A DNA stretch of 6,803 nucleotides from assembly GCA_030632525.1 (NCBI GenBank), contig DAOVUP010000084.1, forward strand, positions 1 through 6,803. Direction: 5' to 3'. Within the stretch, counting starts at the first letter, position 1. Each line of letters starts with the position of its first letter. A model generated the notes under the pieces. The model was not told where the DNA came from. It ran no database searches and was given only the letters and a program-made list of their open reading frames with translations. This DNA comes from Desulfobacteraceae bacterium. Lineage in GTDB: Bacteria > Desulfobacterota > DSM-4660 > Desulfatiglandales > Desulfatiglandaceae. Below are positions 1 through 5,474 of this stretch, piece by piece. The translations under genes were made by a program, and so were the position numbers.

Positions 1-295
1 CATAAAAGGCATCAATGTATTCCTGGGCCAGGATCTCGATCTCCTTTCCTGCCTGGCGAGCCCTTTCGATGATCTTATCATCCACATCGGTGAAATTCCG
101 GACATAGGTAACATCTATACCCTTTGCCCGCAGATACCTTGTGAGAATGTCAAACACGATGGTCGATCGTGCATGACCGATATGGCAGAGATCGTACACC
201 GTAACTCCGCAAACATATATGCCGACCCTGCCCTCTTCGAGCGGTTGAAAATTCTCTTTCTTTCGGGTTGCAGTATTATAGAGTCTGAATGTCAC
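1..295 (-). CDS. cysS: Cysteinyl-tRNA synthetase, N-terminal part (runs off left edge)
   Basis: CysRS charges tRNA-Cys with cysteine in the cytoplasm, using ATP; it is a class I synthetase. The 98 visible residues are the start of the Rossmann catalytic domain. [17 protein letters not shown] at residues 27-43 contains the zinc-ligand cysteine (Cys29, equivalent to E. coli Cys28) and the class I HIGH signature (38-41). The following segment with [16 protein letters not shown] is also typical of CysRS. The KMSKS loop and tRNA-binding domains lie outside the window. The start is GTG at 295-293, chosen because it gives the usual family N-terminus (TFRLYNT) and has AAAAGG (310-305) nine bases upstream. 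It follows ispF by 30 bases, in the same reading frame, and is probably co-transcribed with it. Identification is secure; only the 3' extent is unknown. Confidence 0.96.
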   Translation of the reverse strand, partial: MTFRLYNTATRKKENFQPLEEGRVGIYVCGVTVYDLCHIGHARSTIVFDILTRYLRAKGIDVTYVRNFTDVDDKIIERARQAGKEIEILAQEYIDAFY

Positions 296-325
296 TTGTT
301 TATACCTTTTGGGACCTTTGCAGAG

Positions 326-805
326 TCACTCGGCCTTCACAAGGCTGACTACGGCAAATGCCTCCATACCTTCCCGTTTTCCGCAAAAACCAAGACCCTC
401 ACTGGTAGTTGCCTTGACATTAACCTGGGCAACTGATGCCTCTAATACCTGGGCTAATCTTTCCCGCATGTTTGACAGCTGGGGCGCAAGTTTGGGGGCT
501 TGTGCCGTTATGGTTGCATCCAGATTATTCAATCGATACCCGTCACCCTTGACCAGAGCCATTACGGTTCTCAACATGGAGAGGCTGGACACACCCTTGT
601 ATCTGGGATCGGTGTCCGGAAAATGCTGCCCTATATCGCCGGCGCCCAAGGCCCCGATTATTGCATCAATAATGGCATGGGTCAGGACATCCGCATCTGA
701 ATGCCCTTCAAGACCGAAGGGATAGGTAATCTCTACACCCCCAAGTATCAAAGGACGTCCTTCAACAAGACGATGAACATCATATCCAAAACCGATCCGA
801 AACAA
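326..805 (-). CDS. ispF: 2-C-methyl-D-erythritol 2,4-cyclodiphosphate synthase
   Basis: IspF cyclises CDP-methylerythritol 2-phosphate to ME-cPP, releasing CMP, in the MEP pathway for isoprenoid precursors. It is a cytoplasmic homotrimer with divalent metal sites between subunits. The protein is 159 residues, normal length. Visible motifs: GFGYDVHR with metal ligands Asp9 and His11, GHSDADVLTH with His35 and the third ligand His43, the FPDTDPRYKG loop (62-71), the CMP-binding AQAPK (101-105), and ATTSEGLGF (132-140) with the conserved Thr and Glu. The start is TTG at 805-803 with AAAGGA six bases upstream; it gives the short N-terminus expected of the family. ispD, often adjacent or fused to ispF, is not the upstream neighbour here; that place is taken by an FmdB-like gene 154 bases away. 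cysS follows 30 bases later. Confidence 0.97.
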   Translation of the reverse strand: MFRIGFGYDVHRLVEGRPLILGGVEITYPFGLEGHSDADVLTHAIIDAIIGALGAGDIGQHFPDTDPRYKGVSSLSMLRTVMALVKGDGYRLNNLDATITAQAPKLAPQLSNMRERLAQVLEASVAQVNVKATTSEGLGFCGKREGMEAFAVVSLVKAE

Positions 806-811
806 ATTTAT

Positions 812-817
812 TCCTTT
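812..817 (-). promoter_or_regulatory. Shine-Dalgarno site supporting the TTG start of ispF
   Basis: AAAGGA on the minus strand ends six bases before the TTG at 805-803. No ATG or GTG gives a better N-terminus: the conserved R-I-G-x-G-Y-D-V-H block begins two codons after the TTG. This supports TTG as the true start. Confidence 0.7.
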
Positions 818-860
818 CTTGCGTGGTGAGATTTATCGCGTTAGAGTGTGCCTTGCATGA

Positions 861-888
861 CTCCACTACTCCATCACTCCATCATTCC
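861..888. repeat. Short tandem repeat, 8 bp unit, about 3.5 copies
   Basis: On the plus strand the units are CTCCACTA, CTCCATCA, CTCCATCA and a partial TTCC (minus-strand unit TGATGGAG). The array sits in the 154-base gap between the FmdB-like gene and ispF. Two copies are identical and one differs at two positions. No function is evident; it could be slipped-strand repeat DNA and so might vary in copy number between strains. Confidence 0.6.
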
Positions 889-924
889 AATAACGCCAAG
901 GTGTGACCAAGCAGAACTGAACTG

Positions 925-941
925 TGAGAAATAATTTCTCA
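925..941. repeat. Perfect 8 bp inverted repeat with one-base centre
   Basis: TGAGAAAT, one base, ATTTCTCA. It lies just downstream of the FmdB-like stop codon. In transcript form it would be a hairpin with a very tight loop, and no T-run follows it on the minus strand, so it does not look like an intrinsic terminator. A protein-binding site or a structured RNA spacer are alternatives; neither is supported further by the sequence. Confidence 0.45.
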
Positions 942-959
942 GAAGCAACGTGTAAGAAT

Positions 960-1178
960 CTAATGGCAGGTGCTGCAGTTGGTGCTTGAACAGGTGCCGC
1001 ACCCGGATGACCCTGAAGAGGGTGTATAGCTCTCGCTGCTCTTAAATCCACACACCGACATAAGACGTTTTACCCTGTCTCCTTTGCACTGCGGGCAGGC
1101 TATCTCTTCATCTGCCCTGAAAACAAGGGCCTCAAATTCTTCATCGCATTTCGCACATTTATATTCATATATAGGCAC
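960..1178 (-). CDS. FmdB-type zinc ribbon protein
   Basis: This 72-residue protein belongs to the small FmdB/CxxC-CxxC zinc ribbon family, named after a putative regulator of formamidase genes; the biochemical role is not established for most members. The N-terminus MPIYEYKCAKC is diagnostic. Paired cysteines Cys8/Cys11 and Cys28/Cys31 (CPQC) should hold one zinc ion. The tail is rich in Ser, Gly and Cys, with Cys at 43, 60, 63, 68 and 71 and a terminal CSTCH, a low-complexity ending usual in the family. The start is GTG at 1178-1176 with AGGA seven bases upstream. It begins 14 bases after the stop of the preceding gene, so the two are very likely co-transcribed. Family assignment is secure; function is not. 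Confidence 0.9.
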   Translation of the reverse strand: MPIYEYKCAKCDEEFEALVFRADEEIACPQCKGDRVKRLMSVCGFKSSESYTPSSGSSGCGTCSSTNCSTCH

Positions 1179-1192
1179 TATTTTTTCCTTTC

Positions 1193-2158
1193 TTATTGCT
1201 TTTCGTCCAACCCTTCAATGACCGCAGCCGCTAAAAGCGGAAACATGATCTCATGGTGGCCCGTCAGACTGAATCCCTTTCCCCCATCCATGGTGGGCCG
1301 ATGAACAACATTGGTCATGGGACGATAATGTTGAATAAAATCCATATTGACTGTTGTGAAATCCTTGACCTCATGACCGAGATTCCTCACAAGACTCAGG
1401 GCCTTTAAAAAAACCTCGGGCATAATAACTGCAGAGCCGAGATTGATGAATACCCCACCCTCCAACTCTGAAACAAGACTGGAGAATACCCGAAAATCAA
1501 GATGAGAAGTCTTGCCAATGGATGCACCATCCGCGCTTGGATGAAAATGGATGATGTCAGTCCCCATCGCCACATGCACGGTTACCGGGATATCAAGCTC
1601 ATAGGCCCGTGCCAGCAGGCTGTGCCGGTTAAAGGGGAAATCCTCTCGAATAAGCATGGCCCCCACAGATTCACCTAAACCTAAGTCCTTTTCTGCCCCT
1701 TCTGAGATCGCTTCGTTCAGGAATCTCCCCGTCTCTTCGGCCATGCCGAATCGTCCAGCCCCGATTTCCGCGGCCACATCCTCCGAGGTTTTACCTGCCA
1801 TGGCCAATTCAGCATCATGAATGATACAAGCGCCGTTCATGGCTAATCCCTTGATGATCCCGCGATCTAACAGGTCTATGATGATCGGATTGAGACCCAC
1901 CTTTATGGCATGGGCTCCCATTGCGAGTATTATGCTCCTGTTTGAGGATGCAGCTCGGACCATACGATCCCGGATTTCGAGGAGATCTTTTCCAGCAAGT
2001 ATCCGGGGCAACGACTCCAGCCATCGGTTCATTGAGTCTCCGGGTTCCCAGGCTCGGGCAAAATCGTCAAGTTTGACTTTACTCTCCCTCTCTTTAAGGG
2101 AATACGATTTTACGGCATCTAACGATATTGGTTTTCTCCCAGTCATGCGAGATCCCAT
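1193..2158 (-). CDS. Conserved protein of unknown function, deoxyhypusine-synthase-like
   Basis: A 321-residue protein that I recognise only as a conserved uncharacterised family resembling deoxyhypusine synthase in its NAD-type Rossmann-like core; the link is tentative. Conserved-looking blocks: GAHAIKVGL (81-89), MNGACIIHDAE (107-117), HVAMGTDIIHFHP (195-207), FINLGSAVIMPEVFLKA (237-253) and TGHHEIMFPLL (299-309). The His- and Asp-rich blocks suggest an enzyme active site. No signal peptide or membrane segment is seen. The open frame extends upstream to 2284, but that part overlaps gmhA. I chose ATG at 2158-2156 because AGGA (2171-2168) lies nine bases before it; ATG at 2146 (317 residues) is the alternative. 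It sits between gmhA (37-base gap) and the FmdB-like gene (14-base gap). True hypusine formation is unlikely, because bacteria lack eIF5A. Confidence 0.75.
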   Translation of the reverse strand: MGSRMTGRKPISLDAVKSYSLKERESKVKLDDFARAWEPGDSMNRWLESLPRILAGKDLLEIRDRMVRAASSNRSIILAMGAHAIKVGLNPIIIDLLDRGIIKGLAMNGACIIHDAELAMAGKTSEDVAAEIGAGRFGMAEETGRFLNEAISEGAEKDLGLGESVGAMLIREDFPFNRHSLLARAYELDIPVTVHVAMGTDIIHFHPSADGASIGKTSHLDFRVFSSLVSELEGGVFINLGSAVIMPEVFLKALSLVRNLGHEVKDFTTVNMDFIQHYRPMTNVVHRPTMDGGKGFSLTGHHEIMFPLLAAAVIEGLDEKQ

Positions 2159-2167
2159 TGATGATGT

Positions 2168-2171
2168 TCCT
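2168..2171 (-). promoter_or_regulatory. Shine-Dalgarno site deciding the start of the deoxyhypusine-synthase-like gene
   Basis: AGGA on the minus strand, nine bases before the ATG at 2158. The later ATG at 2146 has only GGGA six bases upstream. The longer frame back to 2284 would lie inside gmhA, so this site supports 2158. Confidence 0.5.
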
Positions 2172-2195
2172 GTCCGCAATCCAAAATAATTTGTC

Positions 2196-2783
2196 CTACT
2201 CACTCCCCAAATGCTTCTGAAAAAGGATATAATCGACCAGGTGGCATATAATATGCTCTGCCAGGATATGCGCCTCCTGGACACGGGCAGTTACATCGCT
2301 CTTTACAATAAGGGCCATATCAACCGCTGCTGACAGCTTTCCGCCCTTGTTACCCAGCATCCCGACTGTGTACAGCCCCTGCTTGTTGGCAACTTCCACA
2401 GCAGAGAGGACATTTTTCGAGTTGCCACTCGTGCTTAAGGCTAAGAGAACATCCCCTTCTATTCCGAGGGCCTTCACCTGCTTTGAAAAGACATCCTCAA
2501 AAGAATAATCATTCCCAATACTGGTAATCACTGAGGTATCGGTTGTCAAAGCCATTGCAGGGAGAGGGGGACGTTCAAGCTGAAAACGATTCACAAATTC
2601 CGCTGCCATATGCTGGGCGTCGGCAGCGCTCCCTCCGTTTCCGCAGATGAGGAGTTTTCGATCTCCCAGGAACGCCGAGGCGATCTTTTCAGCAACCATA
2701 CCGATCTTCGATGAATTCTCACTAATAAACTCATCATTGATTTCAAGGCTGCTTGCTAAGATCTTTTTAATGATATTTTCCAA
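2196..2783 (-). CDS. gmhA: Sedoheptulose 7-phosphate isomerase (SIS domain)
   Basis: GmhA converts sedoheptulose 7-phosphate to D-glycero-D-manno-heptose 7-phosphate, the first step towards the heptose of lipopolysaccharide inner core. It is a cytoplasmic tetramer. The 195-residue length fits the family. It is one SIS domain: CGNGGSAADAQHMAAEF (48-63) carries the phosphate loop and the metal/catalytic residues His58 and Glu62. LSTSGNS (116-122) is the second sugar-phosphate loop. RVQEAHILAEH (167-177) supplies Gln169 and His177, in the same spacing as E. coli Gln172 and His180. The start is TTG at 2783-2781, one base after the selA stop codon, with GGGAG eight bases upstream inside the selA 3' end. 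This arrangement suggests translational coupling to selA. A related SIS phosphosugar isomerase such as DiaA is less likely, since the GmhA catalytic residues are all present. Confidence 0.93.
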   Translation of the reverse strand: MENIIKKILASSLEINDEFISENSSKIGMVAEKIASAFLGDRKLLICGNGGSAADAQHMAAEFVNRFQLERPPLPAMALTTDTSVITSIGNDYSFEDVFSKQVKALGIEGDVLLALSTSGNSKNVLSAVEVANKQGLYTVGMLGNKGGKLSAAVDMALIVKSDVTARVQEAHILAEHIICHLVDYILFQKHLGSE

Positions 2784-2784
2784 C

Positions 2785-4218
2785 TTACATTCTCCCTTCT
2801 AATGATTCTGCAACGGCGAGGTCCTTGATGGCCCGGGCCACTATCTCGAATTCCCTTTCCTGGATGGTCCTGACATCGAACACAACTCTGTCTCTTTCGA
2901 GTCTCGTAATCAAAGGAGGGGCATAGGCCCTGAACCAGAACTCCATTTGCTGTGAGGAAAGTTTTCCGGGAATTAGGCACAATATCCTGCTCTTTAATTC
3001 CTGAAGCGGGAGGGCACCCCCTCCTACTTTTGAGGAACCATCAATCAGCTCAATGGAAAAGTTATTGCTTTTTGTGTTACTCACCAGCTTGTGCAGGCGA
3101 TCGGCCTTTTCCCTTAGGGAATCGTAGGAGTGACATATCATTGCCAGGGTTGGAATTTCTTTCATGGCAAGACGTTGGTCCCTGTAAAGCCTGAGAGTCT
3201 CCTCTAAGGCCACAAGAGTCAATTTGTCAATCCTGAGGGCCCTGTTGAGCTGGTTTCTCCTGATGGCTTGAACCAGATCCCTCCGGCCTAGGATAATTCC
3301 GGCCTGTGGGCCTCCCAGCAGTTTATCGCCGCTGAAAGTGACAAGATCTGCCCCCAGGGCCAATGATTCCTGAACAGTTGGCTCCTTTATTAGACCAAAA
3401 TTTGAGAGATCAACAAGACATCCGCTCCCGAGGTCCTCCATTACAGGGATTCCGTGCCGTTCTCCCAATTTGACGAGTTCCGGCATAGGTACCTCTTCAG
3501 TAAAGCCCACCACTTGAAAATTACTGGTATGGACCTTCAACAGGAGGGCGGTCTGGGGACCGATTACTTCCTCATAATCTTTCAAATGAGTCTTGTTGGT
3601 GGCACCCACTTCCACCATTTTAGCACCGCTCTTACGCATAACATCCGGTATGCGAAAGGAACCGCCGATCTCAACCAACTGACCCCGCGACACTACCACC
3701 TCGCGATCTTTGGCCAAAGTCTCAAGGGCAATGAGCACAGCGGCGGCATTGTTATTGACCACCATGGCTGCCTCTGCCGAGGTCAACTCCTTGAGGATCT
3801 CCTCCACATGCACATATCTGCTTCCCCGCGTGCCATTGTCCAGGTCATACTCAAGATTGCTGTAGCCGCCGGCTATGGAGTTGAACCTTTCAAGCGCCTT
3901 TTCAGGCAAGATGGATCTCCCCAAATTGGTGTGCACCACCACCCCAGTAGCATTGATTACATTCCTCAGACTCGGCATGGATATCAGCTCCAGCCTTTCC
4001 AATACTCGTAACGAGACCGATTCAGCCTCAAATTCGGGCCCTGGTTCGACAATACTCCCCTCTCGAATATCTGCCCTAAAACCGTCGAGGACCAGATTAA
4101 TCGCCTTCAGCACAAGTCCTTTTGGATGAGATACCAGAGCCTTTTCAATTACAGGATTTGCCAATAGTTGGTCCACAGCGGGCAATTTTCTGAACAAAAT
4201 CTGTTTGTCGGCTGCCAT
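2785..4218 (-). CDS. selA: L-seryl-tRNA(Sec) selenium transferase (selenocysteine synthase)
   Basis: SelA converts seryl-tRNA(Sec) to selenocysteyl-tRNA(Sec) with selenophosphate, using PLP; in E. coli it is a homodecamer. The 477-residue length is normal. The N-terminal tRNA-binding part contains the typical KLPAVDQLL (11-19). Then come INATGVVVHTNLGRS (88-102), GGYSNLEYDLDNGTRGSR (117-134), NNNAAAVLI (155-163) and EDLGSG (261-266). FSGDKLLGGPQAG (295-307) contains the PLP Schiff-base lysine Lys299, equivalent to E. coli Lys295. ATG at 4218 has AAAGGAG (4235-4229) ten bases upstream. gmhA follows after one base. selB, selC and selD are not in the window. Its presence shows that the organism makes selenoproteins, which bears directly on the TGA-containing DsrE-like gene upstream. 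Palindromic elements fill the DNA before it, and I could not identify a convincing promoter. Confidence 0.97.
   Translation of the reverse strand: MAADKQILFRKLPAVDQLLANPVIEKALVSHPKGLVLKAINLVLDGFRADIREGSIVEPGPEFEAESVSLRVLERLELISMPSLRNVINATGVVVHTNLGRSILPEKALERFNSIAGGYSNLEYDLDNGTRGSRYVHVEEILKELTSAEAAMVVNNNAAAVLIALETLAKDREVVVSRGQLVEIGGSFRIPDVMRKSGAKMVEVGATNKTHLKDYEEVIGPQTALLLKVHTSNFQVVGFTEEVPMPELVKLGERHGIPVMEDLGSGCLVDLSNFGLIKEPTVQESLALGADLVTFSGDKLLGGPQAGIILGRRDLVQAIRRNQLNRALRIDKLTLVALEETLRLYRDQRLAMKEIPTLAMICHSYDSLREKADRLHKLVSNTKSNNFSIELIDGSSKVGGGALPLQELKSRILCLIPGKLSSQQMEFWFRAYAPPLITRLERDRVVFDVRTIQEREFEIVARAIKDLAVAESLEGRM
2792..2798 (-). promoter_or_regulatory. Shine-Dalgarno site for gmhA, inside the end of selA
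   Basis: AAGGGAG on the minus strand lies eight bases before the TTG start of gmhA and overlaps the last codons of selA. The next ATG, in between, is out of frame. A ribosome ending selA would be placed directly at the gmhA start. Confidence 0.7.
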
Positions 4219-4317
4219 GACTCGATCACTCCTTTGAAAGAGGTTTCAGCACCCCTGTTCCTGATCCTATGGAAACAAGGATTTTAGCCAGGATATTCTT
4301 TCTCTGAAACAAGGTGT

Positions 4318-4461
4318 CGAGACCTTTGCAAAACACCCCCTTTCGCCCAATCTCTGCGTTGCGTTCAGATTTTAATCCTCGAAATATCTAATATATTACT
4401 GTGGTTAAAATCCTCACGTGCCTTGATCTTGAACGAAATTGAGCATTTTTCAAAGGTCTCG
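4318..4461. mobile_element. MITE-like palindromic element, 144 bp
   Basis: The ends are CGAGACCTTTG at 4318 and its complement CAAAGGTCTCG at 4461, an 11 bp perfect terminal inverted repeat continuing imperfectly (GCAAAAC against GAAAAAT). The arms stay recognisably complementary inwards: a TTTCG block occurs at the same offset in each, and GATTTTAA/TTAAAATC pair near the centre. The whole is a long imperfect palindrome with no coding capacity. No clear target duplication is visible. It is best read as a non-autonomous insertion-sequence derivative; a structured intergenic repeat is the alternative. Confidence 0.65.
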
Positions 4462-4503
4462 TATCCATAATATAGGGAAGTTTTTGCGAAGCGTCAAATA
4501 TTT

Positions 4504-4706
4504 AGTGTCCGAACGAAAATTAGGATTTTTCATTCAGATCAAGCCTCCGGTCTGGAGGGCCTACGCCCCGGAAGGGAAGACGATCTCGCCGATGGCGGGA
4601 TTGACCGCAGGACTACATTGAGTATTTCGACGATTAGTCCCGCCGGCGGGATTGAGTCTGACGTCCCGCCACGGGAGGCGAAAAAGACAGTTTTCTTTCA
4701 GACACT
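4504..4706. mobile_element. MITE-like element, 203 bp, with ATTT target duplication
   Basis: Terminal inverted repeats of 16 bp with two mismatches: AGTGTCCGAACGAAAA at the left and AGTGTCTGAAAGAAAA (reverse complement) at the right. They are flanked by ATTT at 4500-4503 and ATTT at 4707-4710, a possible 4 bp target duplication. The interior is GC-rich and structured, with no gene: a hairpin GCCTCC/GGAGG (4543-4560), a direct repeat GGCGGGATTGA at 4594 and 4645, and a perfect 14 bp palindrome at 4638-4651. It looks like a non-autonomous transposon carrying its own repeats. The short plus-strand open frame across it starts outside its left end and shows no family features. Confidence 0.7.
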
Positions 4707-4752
4707 ATTTAGTAGCCGCTCATGGGCTCAAGTGATAACATCAAATCACAAG

Positions 4753-4938
4753 TTACTTGTTTTTCGGCTTAATCCTCTTTAGAAATTCCCAAACGGGCAA
4801 TGCTACCAATCCACCAATAGCCCCAGAAAGGTAACTGGGCATTACCATGTCAAATGAGGACCGCCAAATGACACCTGCGATAAAGCTAACAACTACCATT
4901 GAAATAATGGTTATGAGAAATCGTTTCCAGAAAGACAT
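4753..4938 (-). CDS. Small two-helix membrane protein, unknown function
   Basis: The 61-residue product is not one I recognise. It has a short basic N-terminus (WKRF), a hydrophobic segment at about 7-25, a loop with Asp30, a second hydrophobic segment at about 35-53 with small residues (SGAIGGLVALPVW), and a strongly basic tail (KRIKPKNK). This predicts two inner-membrane helices with both termini in the cytoplasm. The evidence that it is real is the full consensus AGGAGG (4949-4944) five bases before the ATG. It lies 110 bases after the DsrE-like gene and is followed directly by the mobile-element region. Phage holin or a small accessory membrane subunit are possible readings, but nothing confirms either. 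Confidence 0.65.
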   Translation of the reverse strand: MSFWKRFLITIISMVVVSFIAGVIWRSSFDMVMPSYLSGAIGGLVALPVWEFLKRIKPKNK

Positions 4939-4943
4939 GTTAA

Positions 4944-4949
4944 CCTCCT
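4944..4949 (-). promoter_or_regulatory. Consensus Shine-Dalgarno site of the small membrane protein
   Basis: AGGAGG on the minus strand, five bases before the ATG at 4938. It is the best ribosome site in the window and the main reason for calling this short frame a gene. Confidence 0.75.
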
Positions 4950-5048
4950 AATGATCCGCCATGTTCAAACCCAACAGTTGAAAGGTAATTAAGGTGGCAG
5001 TCTTTTCCCTGTCCCTGTTTCTAACGGGGTCGATTTAGAAGTTGTAGT

Positions 5049-5399
5049 TTAGAAATTGAACACCTTCGCTTCGGCTGCGAGATCGATTAGATGGGGTGCT
5101 CCATCGAGCGCCATGTTAGAAAAAAACTTTGCCTCGTCAACCTGACGAGTCTCCGCACAAGGCGGTCAGACTCCAATGGAGACCTCGTTTTCTTCTAAAT
5201 AGGGGAAGTAGTCGTTTGGACAATCTCCGGTATCGCTCTTAGCGTCAAAATCACGTGTAGAATCCGCCCACAAGACGCCATCGTCGATGAAAAATATATT
5301 AACTGTATGATTTTTTGAGTGCGTAATCTTGGCGAATTGAAAACACCTCGTGGCTGCATTCACATCTTGTTTACTTAGAACAAACACAAAATTTGCCAT
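5049..5399 (-). CDS. DsrE-family selenoprotein, TGA read as selenocysteine
   Basis: A 116-residue DsrE/YchN-like protein if TGA at 5168-5166 is read as Sec78. Residues 1-77 show the family core: MANFVFVLSK strand, a helix with ATRCFQFAK, the FFIDDGVLWA block (36-45), and Cys60. After the TGA come 38 sense codons encoding PPCAETR, an LDGAPHLIDLAAEA segment and the ending KVFNF, then TAA. This tail looks like the normal family C-terminus. The recoded residue starts a Sec-Pro-Pro-Cys motif (78-81), where I would expect CxxC in Cys homologues, so Sec would be the redox or sulfur-carrying nucleophile. ATG at 5399 has AAAGGAG (5413-5407) seven bases upstream. A SECIS-like hairpin follows the TGA, and selA is nearby. 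DsrE-like selenoproteins have been reported as a family. The substrate is unknown. A 77-residue degraded gene is the alternative and seems much less likely. Confidence 0.88.
5133..5149 (-). promoter_or_regulatory. Candidate bacterial SECIS hairpin
   Basis: In the mRNA, CUCGUCA, loop GGU, UGACGAG form a perfect 7 bp stem. The stem begins 16 nucleotides after the UGA, and the loop GG is 24-25 nucleotides after it. Bacterial SECIS elements lie inside the coding region just after UGA and typically show G or GGU in the apical loop, bound by SelB; the E. coli fdhF element has an AGGUCU loop at a similar distance. With the last A-U pair opened, the loop would be AGGUU, even closer to fdhF. A small competing CCGC/GCGG stem lies immediately after the UGA. 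Confidence 0.78.
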
Positions 5400-5474
5400 A
5401 ACGGATCTCCTTTCTTTCGTAAAGAATCGACACTTTTCTTCTCCTCAGCCTCCGACGTCCGGATAACGATCCTT

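Larger units (their letters stand above)
4219..4752. other. Gene-free region between the small membrane gene and selA
   Basis: This 534-base gap holds the selA Shine-Dalgarno site, the two MITE-like elements (4318-4461 and 4504-4706) and short unique flanks. I see no tRNA cloverleaf, no selC, and no gene with a ribosome site. The ~100 bases between the first element and selA are probably where a selA promoter would lie; a TAAAAT hexamer occurs there without a matching -35. A short ACAAG-TAA-CTTGT inverted repeat overlaps the stop codon of the membrane-protein gene. Confidence 0.7.

Noticed and set aside
311..324. ACCTTTGCA between cysS and ispF as a remnant of the 4318-4461 element
   Set aside because: Only about nine bases match the element end, and no partner repeat lies nearby. 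Chance is sufficient.
293..328. ispF TGA stop as a second Sec codon, giving an in-frame IspF-CysRS fusion
   Set aside because: The two genes are in the same frame, but IspF is already full length at the TGA, cysS has its own GTG and Shine-Dalgarno site, and no redox motif surrounds the TGA.
2159..2284. N-terminal extension of the deoxyhypusine-synthase-like gene to 2284
   Set aside because: The added residues are not family-like, overlap the end of gmhA by about 90 bases, and lie before a better start with a Shine-Dalgarno site.
3454..4011. Plus-strand open frame of 185 codons, and similar plus-strand frames at 309-725 and 1821-2189
   Set aside because: They lie opposite selA, ispF and the deoxyhypusine-synthase-like gene, have no family features, and are explained by the codon content of the real genes.
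4236..4317. A sigma-70 or sigma-54 promoter before selA
   Set aside because: TAAAAT lacks a -35 at the right distance, and the TGGC...TTGT pair has the wrong spacing for sigma-54.
4439..4621. Plus-strand 60-codon open frame across the mobile elements
   Set aside because: It starts in one repeat element and ends inside another, has no Shine-Dalgarno site, and its product shows no recognisable motif.
4985..5045. Intrinsic terminator after the DsrE-like gene
   Set aside because: A weak CCCGTT/AACAGGG stem can be drawn with a bulge, but no T-run follows on the minus strand.
5166..5399. The DsrE-like frame as a complete 77-residue protein or as a pseudogene with a nonsense mutation
   Set aside because: The frame beyond TGA is intact to a family-like C-terminus, the TGA is at a CxxC position, a SECIS-like hairpin follows, and selA is present. 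Truncation would remove the active site without explaining the conserved tail.
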